A stretch of 64,000 bases of DNA from Hyphomicrobiales bacterium (GCA_900467745.1 UBQW01000001.1:1-64000); one strand, 5' to 3'; numbered from the stretch's first letter, positions 7,737-15,732 are shown. Numbers and translations are program-made. Notes: generated by a model not told the origin, from the letters alone.

Positions 7737-9041
7737 TCAGCGCCCCGTCGTGACCTGTACTTCCTGGGTAAAGGTCCAGATCGGCTTGCCCCATTCGGCC
7801 GGCAGCGGCGGGAATGGTGCTGCGCGGCGAACGCCATCGACAACGGCGGCGTCGAGTTCGGGAATGCCGGAGCTGCGCGCCACCGACAGGCTGCTCACGC
7901 CGCCGGAGCCGTTGATGCTCAACCGGATGCGAACGCTCATCGCGGCGTTCATCCGCCGGTATTCGGAAGGCACGCGGACGGACCGACGGATTTTCGATTG
8001 CACCTTGCCCGGATAGTTGGCGACAGCCGCACTGCCGGATCCGCTGCGGCTTGCCGCGCTGCGCGAATCCTGGTCGGAAGCCTGATCGACGCCATCTGAT
8101 GCGCCGCGGCGGCTATCCTGCTTGTTTTCGCCCTGAGAGCCCGAGCGTGTAACGACCTTCTTAGGCGGCTGCTTCTTCTCGACCGGCTTCGGCTTCTCGA
8201 CTGGCTTCTGCGCAACCGGCTTCGGATCCGGCGTCGGCACGGTCTCCGGCTCAGGCGGAATTTCCGCCGTCTCGGTCGGCTGCACCGGCGCCACGTCCTC
8301 AGGGGTCGCGGGCGGCGTCTCGGTCATCTCCGGCTGAACCTCCGTCGGCACCTCGGTTGCCATAGGCTGAACCACGGAGGTCTCGGCCGGCACCTGCGAC
8401 GTCAGAACCTCAGGCTCGACTGCCGTCATGTTCTCAGGAGAGACGCGCGTCACTTCCTGCGTCGGCGCGACAGGCTGCGGATCGACTGGCTGGGCGTCGG
8501 GCTGAACCTCCGTCGGCTGCTGCGCTGTCTCGGGCTGCACCTCTTCCGCGACAATCTCTTCCGGCTGCGGCTCGGCCTTCTCTTCGCCCGACGATGCCTG
8601 GTCGAGATCCGAATCGCCGAGCATGATCACGCTCACCGTCTCGCCCGCCTCTTCCTCCGGCTGCTCCGGGGTAACGACGACGCCGACGATCAGCGCGATG
8701 GCAAGAGCGCCGTGGAATATGAAGGAACCGATGCAGGCAGCCGTCACGCCGAGCTTGCCGCGATGTGGCCGGGTGGCCGCCGGCATCTCGACGCTCGCAT
8801 CCATCAGCGGCGCCGCGGCATGGCCGTTGCTCGCGCTGCGCGGATCCTGCGGGAAGGACGAAATCTGCGCCTGGCGCGTATAGTGGAGAACAGCCTCGGC
8901 GGCCGGCTGGCGCGCCACGTTGCGAAGATCCGACAACTCGTGGCCGGGATGCATGCCCGGATTGTTGTCGTTCACACCGCCATCGGCGACCGTCTCGTCG
9001 AAGAGAACCTGTCTCGGCTTTGATCTCGCTGAAACCACCAT
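7737..9041 (-). CDS. tonB: TonB energy-transducing protein
   Basis: A 434-residue inner-membrane protein that couples the proton-motive force to outer-membrane TonB-dependent receptors. The start is the ATG at 9041 with an AAGG 8 bases upstream. Residues 1-95 are an unusual cytoplasmic extension; the single transmembrane segment follows (IGSFIFHGALAIALIVGVVV). A long Pro/Glu/Val-rich periplasmic spacer (about 130-290) ends in a Lys-Pro stretch (PKPVAQKPVEKPKPVEKK), and the C-terminal TonB domain is NYPGKVQSKIRRSVRVP to the end. It follows an exported-protein gene across a GC hairpin. No exbBD genes are in the window. Haem uptake through HmuR is the likely client. Confidence 0.9.
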   Translation of the reverse strand: MVVSARSKPRQVLFDETVADGGVNDNNPGMHPGHELSDLRNVARQPAAEAVLHYTRQAQISSFPQDPRSASNGHAAAPLMDASVEMPAATRPHRGKLGVTAACIGSFIFHGALAIALIVGVVVTPEQPEEEAGETVSVIMLGDSDLDQASSGEEKAEPQPEEIVAEEVQPETAQQPTEVQPDAQPVDPQPVAPTQEVTRVSPENMTAVEPEVLTSQVPAETSVVQPMATEVPTEVQPEMTETPPATPEDVAPVQPTETAEIPPEPETVPTPDPKPVAQKPVEKPKPVEKKQPPKKVVTRSGSQGENKQDSRRGASDGVDQASDQDSRSAASRSGSGSAAVANYPGKVQSKIRRSVRVPSEYRRMNAAMSVRIRLSINGSGGVSSLSVARSSGIPELDAAVVDGVRRAAPFPPLPAEWGKPIWTFTQEVQVTTGR

Positions 9042-9072
9042 TTTGGATGCCTTGTACCGCTGCAACGCAAGA

Positions 9073-9092
9073 GGCCGGGGCTACCCCCGGCC
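9073..9092 (-). terminator. Strong intercistronic hairpin upstream of tonB
   Basis: GGCCGGGG (9073-9080) pairs with CCCCGGCC (9085-9092) across a short loop, with TCTTGCGTT following on the minus strand. It lies between the exported-protein stop (9098) and tonB (9041) and could terminate or attenuate transcription into tonB or protect the upstream message. Confidence 0.55.
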
Positions 9093-9097
9093 GTCGC

Positions 9098-9556
9098 TCA
9101 ACCTTCGAAAGGAATGGAAACCTGGGAGCGGGTCACAAGACCCTTCATGCACTCACCCTTGTCGGGGCCTTCGCACGCCGGCGTGTCGTTGATCAGCACC
9201 CGCGTCACCGCTTCGCATTTCACATTCGGCATATCGAACTGCCGCACCCGCTTCTTGCCCTGCGGCAGATCGCGGAAATCGAGAACCGTGATCTTGTCGA
9301 CGGCGTTCTTGTCGTTGAAGAAAGCAAGCTCGAAGGAGACCTTGGTGATGTCTTGAGGCAGCGTGTTCAGCGCCACGAAGGTCATCATGCAGCCCTTCTG
9401 CGATGTCGCCAGCCCGTTGAGCTCCACATCGAGCGCCGCCTTAGGCGCGGCTGCCGCGGCGGGCTCCTGCGCATAGGCCTGGATCGCGCCCGTCAGCACC
9501 AGAGAGCCGGCCGCCAAAAGCGTTGCAAATCGTGTGACCGGCCTCGTGACTACCAT
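9098..9556 (-). CDS. Exported protein upstream of tonB, unknown function
   Basis: A 152-residue protein with a signal peptide (residues 1-29, RFATLLAAGSLVLTGAIQAYAQ). The mature domain looks like a small beta sandwich with four Cys (KGCMMTF, VKCEAVT, PACEG, GECMKG), which may form disulphides. GGAGAG 7 bases before the ATG supports the start. It shares a promoter carrying an iron box with the divergent hmuP operon and runs into tonB, so it is likely iron-repressed and may serve TonB or haem acquisition in the periplasm. That link is inferred from position only. Confidence 0.75.
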   Translation of the reverse strand: MVVTRPVTRFATLLAAGSLVLTGAIQAYAQEPAAAAAPKAALDVELNGLATSQKGCMMTFVALNTLPQDITKVSFELAFFNDKNAVDKITVLDFRDLPQGKKRVRQFDMPNVKCEAVTRVLINDTPACEGPDKGECMKGLVTRSQVSIPFEG

Positions 9557-9610
9557 TGTGTCTCTCCACTGAATTTCAGAAACTTGACTTACAAAGTCCG
9601 CTATTGCGTC

Positions 9611-9638
9611 TTTAAAAAATGATGACTATGAGAGTCAA
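9611..9638 (-). promoter_or_regulatory. Promoter with embedded iron box, divergent hmuP / exported-protein region
   Basis: On the minus strand TTGACT, a 16-base spacer and TTTAAA form a sigma-70-type promoter for the exported protein-tonB unit. The TGA-CTATGAGAG-TCA box at 9623-9637 overlaps its -35 and spacer, ideal for repression by RirA under iron sufficiency. The same box lies 64 bases upstream of hmuP on the other strand and could serve both directions. A TAGG...CCTA stem-loop at about 9645-9672 lies in the hmuP leader. Confidence 0.65.
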
Positions 9639-9700
9639 GATACTTGTAGGTCGCAGGGGCCTTTTTTGGCCTACCTAGAGAAGCAAAAAAAGCCAACGAA

Positions 9701-9883
9701 ATGATGGTCGAGAAGACGGACACACTGAAGCAAACGCTATTGCCGCGCGACGCCGTGGCCGACGTCCGAATCCTGGAGAGCAGCGAGATTTTTCGCGGCG
9801 CCAACGAGATCGTCATTCGCCACGATGGCGCTTTGTACCGCATGAAAATCACCCGCCAGGGCAAACTAATTCTGAATAAGTAG
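9701..9883 (+). CDS. hmuP: Hemin uptake protein HemP/HmuP
   Basis: A 60-residue protein with the HemP-family C-terminal core: SSEIFRGANEIVIRHDGALY, then RMKITRQGKLILNK, where the LTRQGKLILTK-type ending is diagnostic. In Bradyrhizobium HmuP is a co-activator of haem-receptor expression acting with Irr; in many proteobacteria it heads haem-uptake operons. It is the first gene of hmuPSTUV, 9 bases before hmuS. Two adjacent ATGs (9701 and 9704) are possible starts, both with weak ribosome sites. The upstream IRO box suggests iron repression. Confidence 0.92.
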   Translation: MMVEKTDTLKQTLLPRDAVADVRILESSEIFRGANEIVIRHDGALYRMKITRQGKLILNK

Positions 9884-9892
9884 GGGTGGACA

Positions 9893-10942
9893 ATGACTGA
9901 GAACACCAAGCCTTCACCGGCCGAGATCCGCGCCTTCCGCGCCGAAAATCCGAAGATGCGCGAGCGCGATATCGCCGCCCAGCTCAAGGTTTCCGAGGCA
10001 GCGCTGGTTGCAGCAGAAGTCGGCATTTCCGCCACCCGCATCGACGGAAGCGCGCTCAAGCTTCTCGAACGCGTCGCCGAGCTCGGCGAAGTCATGGCGC
10101 TTTCGCGCAACGAGAGTGCCGTCCACGAAAAGATCGGCGTCTACGAGAACATCAAGACCGGTGGCCAGGGCGCCATCGTGCTTGGCGAAAACATCGACCT
10201 GCGCATTTTCCCGAGCCGCTGGGTCCACGCCTTCGCGGTCACCAAGAAGGATGGCGATCAGGAGCGCCTGAGCCTCCAGTACTTCGACAAGGCCGGCACC
10301 GCCGTCCACAAGGTGCATCTGCGCCCGGCCTCTAACGTCGAGGCCTATCACTCTATCGTGAACGACCTCAAGATCGAGGACCAGTCGCAGGACTTCGTCG
10401 CGGACGACAGCAAGACGGTGGCCGACGAGAGCGGCAGCGTCACCAAGGATGAGCTGCGCGACCACTGGAGCAAGATGACCGACACGCACGAATTCTTCGG
10501 CATGCTGCGCAAGCTGAAGATCGGCCGCCAGGCCGCCGTGCGCACCGTTGGCGACGACTACGCCTGGCAGCTCGACAACACCGCGACCGCAGAGATGATG
10601 CACGCCTCGGTGAAATCCGGCCTGCCGATCATGTGCTTCGTCGGCAATGACGGCATCGTCCAGATCCACTCCGGCCCGATCTCCAACGTCCAGCCGATGG
10701 GTCCGTGGATCAACATCCTCGACGAGACCTTCCACCTGCACCTGCGTCAGGACCACATCGCCGAGACCTGGGCCGTGCGCAAGCCGACCAAGGATGGCCA
10801 CGTCACCTCTGTCGAGGTCTACGGCGCCAATGGCGAAATGATCATCCAGTTCTTCGGCAAGCGCCACGAAGGCTCGGCGGAGCGCGCAGACTGGCGCGAC
10901 ATCGTCGAAAGCCTGCCCAAGGCGACCAGCGTTGCGGCGTAA
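9893..10942 (+). CDS. hmuS: Hemin-degrading/haem-trafficking factor HmuS
   Basis: A 349-residue cytoplasmic protein of the HemS/HmuS/ChuS family with the typical internal duplication: two related halves (about 40-170 and 200-340) sharing the V-x-x-G-x-x-V-L and SRW-type segments (NIDLRIFPSRWVHAF and SNVQPMGPWINILD in the corresponding positions). It accepts haem delivered by HmuTUV and traffics or degrades it. Length matches the family. Position between hmuP and hmuT is the canonical rhizobial order. Confidence 0.93.
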   Translation: MTENTKPSPAEIRAFRAENPKMRERDIAAQLKVSEAALVAAEVGISATRIDGSALKLLERVAELGEVMALSRNESAVHEKIGVYENIKTGGQGAIVLGENIDLRIFPSRWVHAFAVTKKDGDQERLSLQYFDKAGTAVHKVHLRPASNVEAYHSIVNDLKIEDQSQDFVADDSKTVADESGSVTKDELRDHWSKMTDTHEFFGMLRKLKIGRQAAVRTVGDDYAWQLDNTATAEMMHASVKSGLPIMCFVGNDGIVQIHSGPISNVQPMGPWINILDETFHLHLRQDHIAETWAVRKPTKDGHVTSVEVYGANGEMIIQFFGKRHEGSAERADWRDIVESLPKATSVAA

Positions 10943-10958
10943 GCCGAAGGAGATGACG

Positions 10959-11861
10959 ATGTCGAACCACAATCGCGGGGCATCCAAGACGACATCCATG
11001 CTGCGGGGCCTCATGGCCCTGCCGCTGGCAGCCTCGCTCCTCGCCTTCTCACCGGCTGCCCATGCTGAAGACAAGATCGACAGCACCCGCCTGATCTCGA
11101 TCGGCGGCGACCTCACCGAGATCATCTACGCGCTCGGCGAAGAAAAGCACCTGATAGCCCGCGACACGACCAGCCTGTTTCCCGAACAGGCCCTGAAGCT
11201 GCCCGATGTCGGCTACATGCGCGCGCTGTCGCCGGAAAACATCCTTGCCATGAACCCGACGGCGATCGTCGCCGTCGAGGGATCCGGCCCGCCGGAAGCG
11301 CTCACCGTGCTACGCAGCGCCAGCGTCCCCTTCGAGACGGTGCCGAACGCCTATACGCGCGACGGCATTCTCGCCAAGATCGACAAGGTCGGCGCGCTCC
11401 TCGGCGTCGAGCCAAAGGCCGCCGAACTGCACAAGCAGGTCGCGACCGATCTCGACGCGGCGATTTCAGACGCTGCCAAGCACCCGGAAAGCGAACGCAA
11501 GCGCGTTCTCTTCATCCTCAGCATGCAGGGCGGCAAGATCATGGCTTCGGGCACCGGAACGGCGGCCGATGGCATCATCAAGCTCGCCGGCCTGGTCAAC
11601 GCCGTCGGTACCTTCCCGGGCTACAAGCCGCTGACCGATGAGGCGATCATCGAAGCCAAGCCCGACGTCATCCTGATGATGAACCGTGGCGATGGCGCAG
11701 GCACCAAGAACGAAGACCTGATGAACCAGCCCGCGCTGGCGCTGACGCCCGCCGTGCAGAACAAGGCGATCATCCGCATGGACGGCCTGCACCTGCTCGG
11801 CTTCGGACCGCGCACCGCAAGCGCCGTGCGCGAGCTCACCAAGGCGATCTACGGGGGCTGA
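10959..11861 (+). CDS. hmuT: Periplasmic haem-binding protein HmuT
   Basis: A 300-residue type III substrate-binding protein. The ATG at 10959 has GAAGGAG six bases upstream; the ATG at 10953 abuts that site and is less likely. A signal peptide ends near AAHA-EDK (about residue 35). The two lobes start with RLISIGGDLTEIIYALGEE, and LPDVGYMRALSPENILAM contains the Tyr used as axial haem ligand in ShuT/HmuT proteins. It delivers haem to the HmuUV permease. It follows hmuS by 16 bases and hmuU begins 2 bases after its stop. Confidence 0.93.
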   Translation: MSNHNRGASKTTSMLRGLMALPLAASLLAFSPAAHAEDKIDSTRLISIGGDLTEIIYALGEEKHLIARDTTSLFPEQALKLPDVGYMRALSPENILAMNPTAIVAVEGSGPPEALTVLRSASVPFETVPNAYTRDGILAKIDKVGALLGVEPKAAELHKQVATDLDAAISDAAKHPESERKRVLFILSMQGGKIMASGTGTAADGIIKLAGLVNAVGTFPGYKPLTDEAIIEAKPDVILMMNRGDGAGTKNEDLMNQPALALTPAVQNKAIIRMDGLHLLGFGPRTASAVRELTKAIYGG

Positions 11862-11863
11862 CC

Positions 11864-12976
11864 ATGGCGGTATTGAACGACATGGACGGACGTCGCATCG
11901 TGTTTTCGGCCTCGGGGATGCTTGAGCGTCACCGGGCCGGCGATCGCTCGCTGCTGGCACTGGCGGTCATCGCGCTGCTGGTGGTCGGCTCCGTCCTGTC
12001 GTTGCTGTTCTCCGTCACGACGGGCGCCTCGGATGCGTCCTTCCTCGACGTGATAGCCAATGTCGCCGGATCGGATGATGCGCTCAGCATGCGCGACCGC
12101 ATCATCATCTTCGACATCCGCATGCCCCGCGCCATCCTCGGCTTCCTCGTCGGCGGCTCGCTGGCGGTGTCGGGCGCCGTCATGCAGGGCCTGTTTCGCA
12201 ACCCGCTGGCCGATCCCGGCCTCGTCGGCGTCTCCTCCGGCGCCGGCCTCGGCGCGGTCGTCATGATCGTGCTTGGCGGCGGCTTCGTCGCCCCGCTCTA
12301 CGTCCTGCTCGGCATCTACGCGCTTCCATTCGCAGCCTTTGCAGGTGGCCTCGCCACGACGCTGCTGCTCTACCGGATCGCCACCAGCAACGGCCAGACC
12401 TCCGTCGCGACCATGCTGCTTGCCGGCATCGCGCTCGGCTCGCTTGCTGGCGCCATGACCGGCCTGCTCGTCTACATGGCCAACGACCAGCAACTGCGCG
12501 ACCTCACCTTCTGGGGCATGGGCTCCCTCGCCGGCTCGACGTGGACCAAGATCGCCGCCGCCGGCCCGATCATCCTCCTGTCCTTCATCGTCGTCCCCTT
12601 CCTCGCCAAGGGCCTCAACGCCATCACGCTCGGCGAAGCCGCCGCCTTCCACATGGGCGTTCCCGTCCAGCGGCTGAAGAACATCGCCATTGTCACCGTC
12701 GCGGCCGCGACAGGCGCATCGGTCGCCGTCAGCGGCGGGATCGGCTTTGTCGGCATCGTCGTGCCGCATGTGCTCCGCATGGCGATCGGCCCCGACCACC
12801 GCTATCTGCTGCCGGCCTCGGCCCTGCTCGGCGGTTCGCTGCTTATCTTCGCCGACGTTATCGCCCGCACCATCGTCGCGCCCGCAGAACTGCCGATCGG
12901 CATCATCACCGCGGCCGTCGGCGGCCCGTTCTTTCTCTGGATCCTGCTGCGCCAGCGTTCCCGCCTTGCCCTTTGA
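11864..12976 (+). CDS. hmuU: Haem ABC transporter permease HmuU
   Basis: A 370-residue FecCD/BtuC-type permease with about ten transmembrane helices. The family motifs RMPRAILGFLVGGSLAVSGA, MQGLFRNPLADPGLVGVSSG and the late GGIGFVGIVVPHVLRM are all present, the last forming the coupling region with the ATPase. It moves haem from HmuT into the cytoplasm as a homodimer. About 30 N-terminal residues before the first helix are polar. It overlaps nothing but is tightly packed with hmuT and hmuV. Confidence 0.95.
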   Translation: MAVLNDMDGRRIVFSASGMLERHRAGDRSLLALAVIALLVVGSVLSLLFSVTTGASDASFLDVIANVAGSDDALSMRDRIIIFDIRMPRAILGFLVGGSLAVSGAVMQGLFRNPLADPGLVGVSSGAGLGAVVMIVLGGGFVAPLYVLLGIYALPFAAFAGGLATTLLLYRIATSNGQTSVATMLLAGIALGSLAGAMTGLLVYMANDQQLRDLTFWGMGSLAGSTWTKIAAAGPIILLSFIVVPFLAKGLNAITLGEAAAFHMGVPVQRLKNIAIVTVAAATGASVAVSGGIGFVGIVVPHVLRMAIGPDHRYLLPASALLGGSLLIFADVIARTIVAPAELPIGIITAAVGGPFFLWILLRQRSRLAL

Positions 12977-12985
12977 GTATCTGCC

Positions 12986-13777
12986 ATGATCGAAGTCTCC
13001 GGCGTCTCCGTTCGCCTGTCGGGCAAAACCATCGTTGAAGACGTCGGCTTCACCGCCGCCTCGGGCAAGCTGACCGCGATTGCCGGGCCGAACGGCTCCG
13101 GCAAGACGACCACGATGAAGGCCGTATCCGGCGAGCTGCCCTATAACGGCTCGATCCGCATCAACGGCGAAGACGTGCGCGGGCTGCAGCCATATCAGCT
13201 GGCAGCCGTGCGCGGCGTGTTGCCCCAGGCGAGCAACATCTCCTTCCCCTTCACAGTGCGCGAAATCGTCCGCATGGGCCTGACCTCGGGGCTGAACCGC
13301 AATCCCGAGCGCGCCGAGCAGACGGCAGCCAAGGCGCTGTCTTCGGTCGATCTCGACGGTTACGATGGACGCTTCTACCAGCACCTCTCCGGCGGTGAGC
13401 AGCAGCGCGTGCAGCTTGCCCGCGTGCTTTGCCAGATCTCCGAGCCCGTCGTCGACGGCAAGCCGCGCTGGCTTTTGCTCGACGAGCCGGTCTCCAGCCT
13501 CGATATCAGCCACCAGCTGACGATCATGCGGCTTGCCCGCGCCTTCTGTGACGCCGGCGGCGGCGTCATCGCCGTGATGCACGACCTCAATCTGACGGCG
13601 CTCTTCGCCGACCAGATCATCCTCATGCAGCAGGGCGGCCTCGCGGCCCGCGGCACGGTACACGAGGTGCTGACCGACGAGACCATGCACTCGGTCTTCG
13701 GTTGCCCGCTGCGCATCAACAAGGTGCCCGACGACGGCACCCCATTCGTGCTCGCCCACAGCGCCGTCGGCGGCTGA
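12986..13777 (+). CDS. hmuV: Haem ABC transporter ATP-binding protein HmuV
   Basis: A 263-residue ABC ATPase: Walker A AGPNGSGKTTTMKAV, Q-loop GVLPQASNISF, signature LSGGEQQRVQLARVL, Walker B WLLLDEPVSSLD and the H-loop MHDLN. The gap in front of Walker B (CQISEPVVDGKPRW) is typical of HmuV. It energises HmuU and closes the hmuPSTUV operon. A GSR-type promoter for the next gene begins 9 bases after its stop, so the haem operon and the stress genes abut directly. Confidence 0.95.
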   Translation: MIEVSGVSVRLSGKTIVEDVGFTAASGKLTAIAGPNGSGKTTTMKAVSGELPYNGSIRINGEDVRGLQPYQLAAVRGVLPQASNISFPFTVREIVRMGLTSGLNRNPERAEQTAAKALSSVDLDGYDGRFYQHLSGGEQQRVQLARVLCQISEPVVDGKPRWLLLDEPVSSLDISHQLTIMRLARAFCDAGGGVIAVMHDLNLTALFADQIILMQQGGLAARGTVHEVLTDETMHSVFGCPLRINKVPDDGTPFVLAHSAVGG

Positions 13778-13785
13778 TCACGCGC

Positions 13786-13811
13786 GGAACCTTTTGCCCA
13801 CAACCGGCGTT
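13786..13811 (+). promoter_or_regulatory. EcfG (sigma RpoE2-type) promoter for the ElaB/YqjE-like pair
   Basis: GGAAC (13786-13790), a 17-base spacer and CGTT (13808-13811) match the alphaproteobacterial GSR consensus (GGAAC-N16/17-cGTT). It lies 110 bases before the ATG of the next gene and 9 bases after hmuV. EcfG itself is encoded 1 kb away. Confidence 0.75.
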
Positions 13812-13920
13812 AAGCCATTGATTTGGGTCATTGCCGGGCATCTGTGTTCATGCAAGCTTGCGTTCTGATCCTGTGTTTAACCAGGCGGTGCGAAACCGCG
13901 CCGTAACAATGGAGAAAACC

Positions 13921-14268
13921 ATGGCATCTTTCCTTCAGTCCGGCCGTCACCGTCGCAATGGCAGCGCCGCTCTTCACAACATCGAGGCAACGGTCGAGGA
14001 CCAGATTGCGTCCCTTCAGGATGAGATCGCGTTGCTGACGAAGTTGATCAGCAAGAACTCGCGCAAGCAGAGCGAAAAGCTCAGCGCCCAGGCGGCATCC
14101 GGCTACGAAGATCTCGTTGCCCGCAGCGAGGACTTGCTGCGCGACCTGCAGGATGGTTATCTGCGCGGCGCTTCCGAAGTGCGCGACACCGTTCGCAGGC
14201 ACCCGGTCGCCACCATCGGCGCTGCTGCCGCATTCGGACTGGTCGTTGCCCTCCTGGCACGACGCTAA
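13921..14268 (+). CDS. ElaB/YqjD/DUF883-like membrane-anchored protein
   Basis: A 115-residue protein with a long amphipathic helix (about residues 18-90, rich in Ala/Glu/Lys/Leu, e.g. DQIASLQDEIALLTKLISKN) and a C-terminal transmembrane segment after a Pro break (RRHPVATIGAAAAFGLVVAL). That is the layout of ElaB/YqjD proteins, which tether ribosomes to the membrane in stationary phase in E. coli. The ATG at 13921 has GGAG six bases upstream and is preferred to 13831 or 13909. The GGAAC/CGTT promoter upstream makes it a likely GSR target. Confidence 0.8.
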   Translation: MASFLQSGRHRRNGSAALHNIEATVEDQIASLQDEIALLTKLISKNSRKQSEKLSAQAASGYEDLVARSEDLLRDLQDGYLRGASEVRDTVRRHPVATIGAAAAFGLVVALLARR

Positions 14269-14277
14269 GGAGGCTAG

Positions 14278-14679
14278 ATGCTGTTCCCGATCCTCAGCCT
14301 CCTGGTAGGCACGAGTGTTCACCGCACCGTTGCGCGCACCAAGCGCAACGGTATTTTCATTGCCATCGCCGCGATTTTCGTGCTGACCGCCTATGCGCTG
14401 GCCGTCACAGCCGGCGCGATCTGGCTTGCCGGCATTTACGGCGCCGTCGGAGCAGCACTCTTCCTCGCGGCCTGTGCCCTTCTGATCGCCATCATCGTGA
14501 TGATCGTCATGATGGTGATGAATGCGCAGGAGGCCCGGCGCGTCAAGGAACGCAAGCAGGCATTCGAGACGGCCGCAGCGGCCAGTCTCGGCATCATCCG
14601 CTCGCAGCCGCTTCTGACCGCCGGCGTCATCGCCGCCATGGTCGCCGCCAATCTCTTCACTTCGAAGGATCGCAACTGA
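14278..14679 (+). CDS. YqjE-like holin-superfamily membrane protein
   Basis: A 133-residue inner-membrane protein with two or three hydrophobic segments: GIFIAIAAIFVLTAYALAVT, GAVGAALFLAACALLIAIIV, and a weaker C-terminal LLTAGVIAAMVAANL. The membrane hairpin plus charged linker (EARRVKERKQAF) resembles YqjE/DUF1469 proteins, which neighbour YqjD in many proteobacteria. AAGGAGG sits four bases before the ATG and 9 bases separate it from the previous stop, so the two are co-transcribed from the EcfG promoter. Molecular function unknown. Confidence 0.75.
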   Translation: MLFPILSLLVGTSVHRTVARTKRNGIFIAIAAIFVLTAYALAVTAGAIWLAGIYGAVGAALFLAACALLIAIIVMIVMMVMNAQEARRVKERKQAFETAAAASLGIIRSQPLLTAGVIAAMVAANLFTSKDRN

Positions 14680-14706
14680 CACCGCTGCCGCTTTTGTAAA
14701 ACGCAT

Positions 14707-14742
14707 AAAAAAACCGGCGCCCGCAAGGGGCAGCCGGTTTTT
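14707..14742. terminator. Bidirectional terminator between the YqjE-like gene and ecfG
   Basis: AAAAACCGGC pairs with GCCGGTTTTT across a GC-rich loop, with A and T runs on both flanks. It serves the rightward membrane genes and the leftward nepR-ecfG operon, whose stop is at 14764. Confidence 0.88.
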
Positions 14743-14763
14743 CCTTGTCCAATCAATGCGCTC

Positions 14764-15318
14764 TCAGAAGGCGAAGGCCTTCGAGGTCAGCGGCGACGAG
14801 GTCGCATCCGGTCCGAAATCGGCTTCACCAGTGATCTGCAGCATTTCCTGCAGCCGCTGGCGGGCGCGATTGACGCGGCTCTTGATCGTTCCGACCGCGC
14901 AGCCGCAGATTTCGGCGGCTTCCTCGTAGGAGAAGCCGGATGCTCCGACCAGAATGATCGCTTCGCGCTGGTCGCTCGGCAGTTGCTCGAGTGCCTTCTT
15001 GAAGTCCTGAAGGTCGAGCGCGCCATATTGCGATGGGTGCGTCGCCATGGATTCAGTGAACAGGCCGTCGCTGTCCTGAATCTCGCGTCCCGCCTTGCGC
15101 ATCTGGCTGTAGAGCTCGTTGCGCAGGATGGTGAAGAGCCAGGCCTTCATGTTGGTGCCCATCTCGAAGTGGTCCTGCTTGGCCCATGCCTTCATGATGG
15201 TGTCCTGCACGAGGTCATCGGCGCGGTCGTGACGACCGATCAGCGAGATGGCGAATGCGCGCAGGCTTGGGAGAGCCGAAAGGAGCTCGCGTTTGAAGCT
15301 TGGTTGCTGCTTGTCCAT
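14764..15318 (-). CDS. ecfG: ECF15-type sigma factor EcfG (general stress response)
   Basis: A 184-residue ECF sigma factor. Region 2 is RADDLVQDTIMKAWAKQDHF, followed by TNMKAWLFTILRNELYSQMR; region 4 has FSYEEAAEICGCAVGTIKSR with the helix-turn-helix. This is the EcfG/RpoE2 group that reads GGAAC/CGTT promoters in alphaproteobacteria. Its anti-sigma NepR is encoded 10 bases upstream in the same operon, and PhyR diverges from it. S. meliloti RpoE2 is the nearest well-studied equivalent. A C-terminal extension of about 20 residues after region 4 is somewhat longer than usual. Confidence 0.93.
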   Translation of the reverse strand: MDKQQPSFKRELLSALPSLRAFAISLIGRHDRADDLVQDTIMKAWAKQDHFEMGTNMKAWLFTILRNELYSQMRKAGREIQDSDGLFTESMATHPSQYGALDLQDFKKALEQLPSDQREAIILVGASGFSYEEAAEICGCAVGTIKSRVNRARQRLQEMLQITGEADFGPDATSSPLTSKAFAF

Positions 15319-15328
15319 AGATCAACCT

Positions 15329-15532
15329 TCACTTCGCTGCTTTGGCCGAGGCCATTTCGGCCTGGTCGAGCTTTTCGAGGAGATCGAGGAAACGATCGGG
15401 GATCGCTTCTTCCTGAACGGCAGCATAAAGCGACCTCAAACGCACCCCAATCTGGCTGTTGGGATCCATGATATCGCTTGCACGTAACTCAGCGCGTTGG
15501 CCGTCTATGTCTTCGTTGTTCCGGCTTGTCAT
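15329..15532 (-). CDS. nepR: Anti-sigma factor NepR
   Basis: A 67-residue protein with the NepR signature in two helices: IGVRLRSLYAAVQEEAIPDR and FLDLLEKLDQAE. NepR holds EcfG inactive until phosphorylated PhyR, which mimics the sigma factor, draws it off. The length and flanking disordered tails are typical. It is the first gene of nepR-ecfG. A GSR promoter lies about 170 bases upstream, giving positive autoregulation; no good sigma-70 site for basal expression was picked out by eye. Confidence 0.93.
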   Translation of the reverse strand: MTSRNNEDIDGQRAELRASDIMDPNSQIGVRLRSLYAAVQEEAIPDRFLDLLEKLDQAEMASAKAAK

Positions 15533-15698
15533 TAACTTTTCACTTCTTGTCCGTTGTCTCTAAGCCTCGCGTACCGCTGCGGGAAAACCTTCATTCCGGT
15601 CCCTCGCCGTCTCGGTCGAATTCTCGCCGGACAACCCTCTCGGAATGCATGTCGTGTCACAGGTCAGTTTACGATGAGCCCCTTCTCGTGGGCAGTAG

Positions 15699-15723
15699 AA
15701 TGCGCGGTGGTAAAAAAAGTTCC
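15699..15723 (-). promoter_or_regulatory. EcfG promoter of nepR-ecfG
   Basis: On the minus strand GGAAC (15723-15719), a 16-base spacer and CATT (15702-15699). The -10 differs by one base from CGTT but keeps the TT that defines RpoE2 promoters. It faces away from the phyR promoter, the two GGAAC elements being 9 bases apart. Confidence 0.65.
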
Positions 15724-15732
15724 TGATCATCT

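Noticed and set aside
11849..13759. 636-codon open frame opposite hmuU/hmuV
   Set aside because: Shadow of clearly functional hmu genes.
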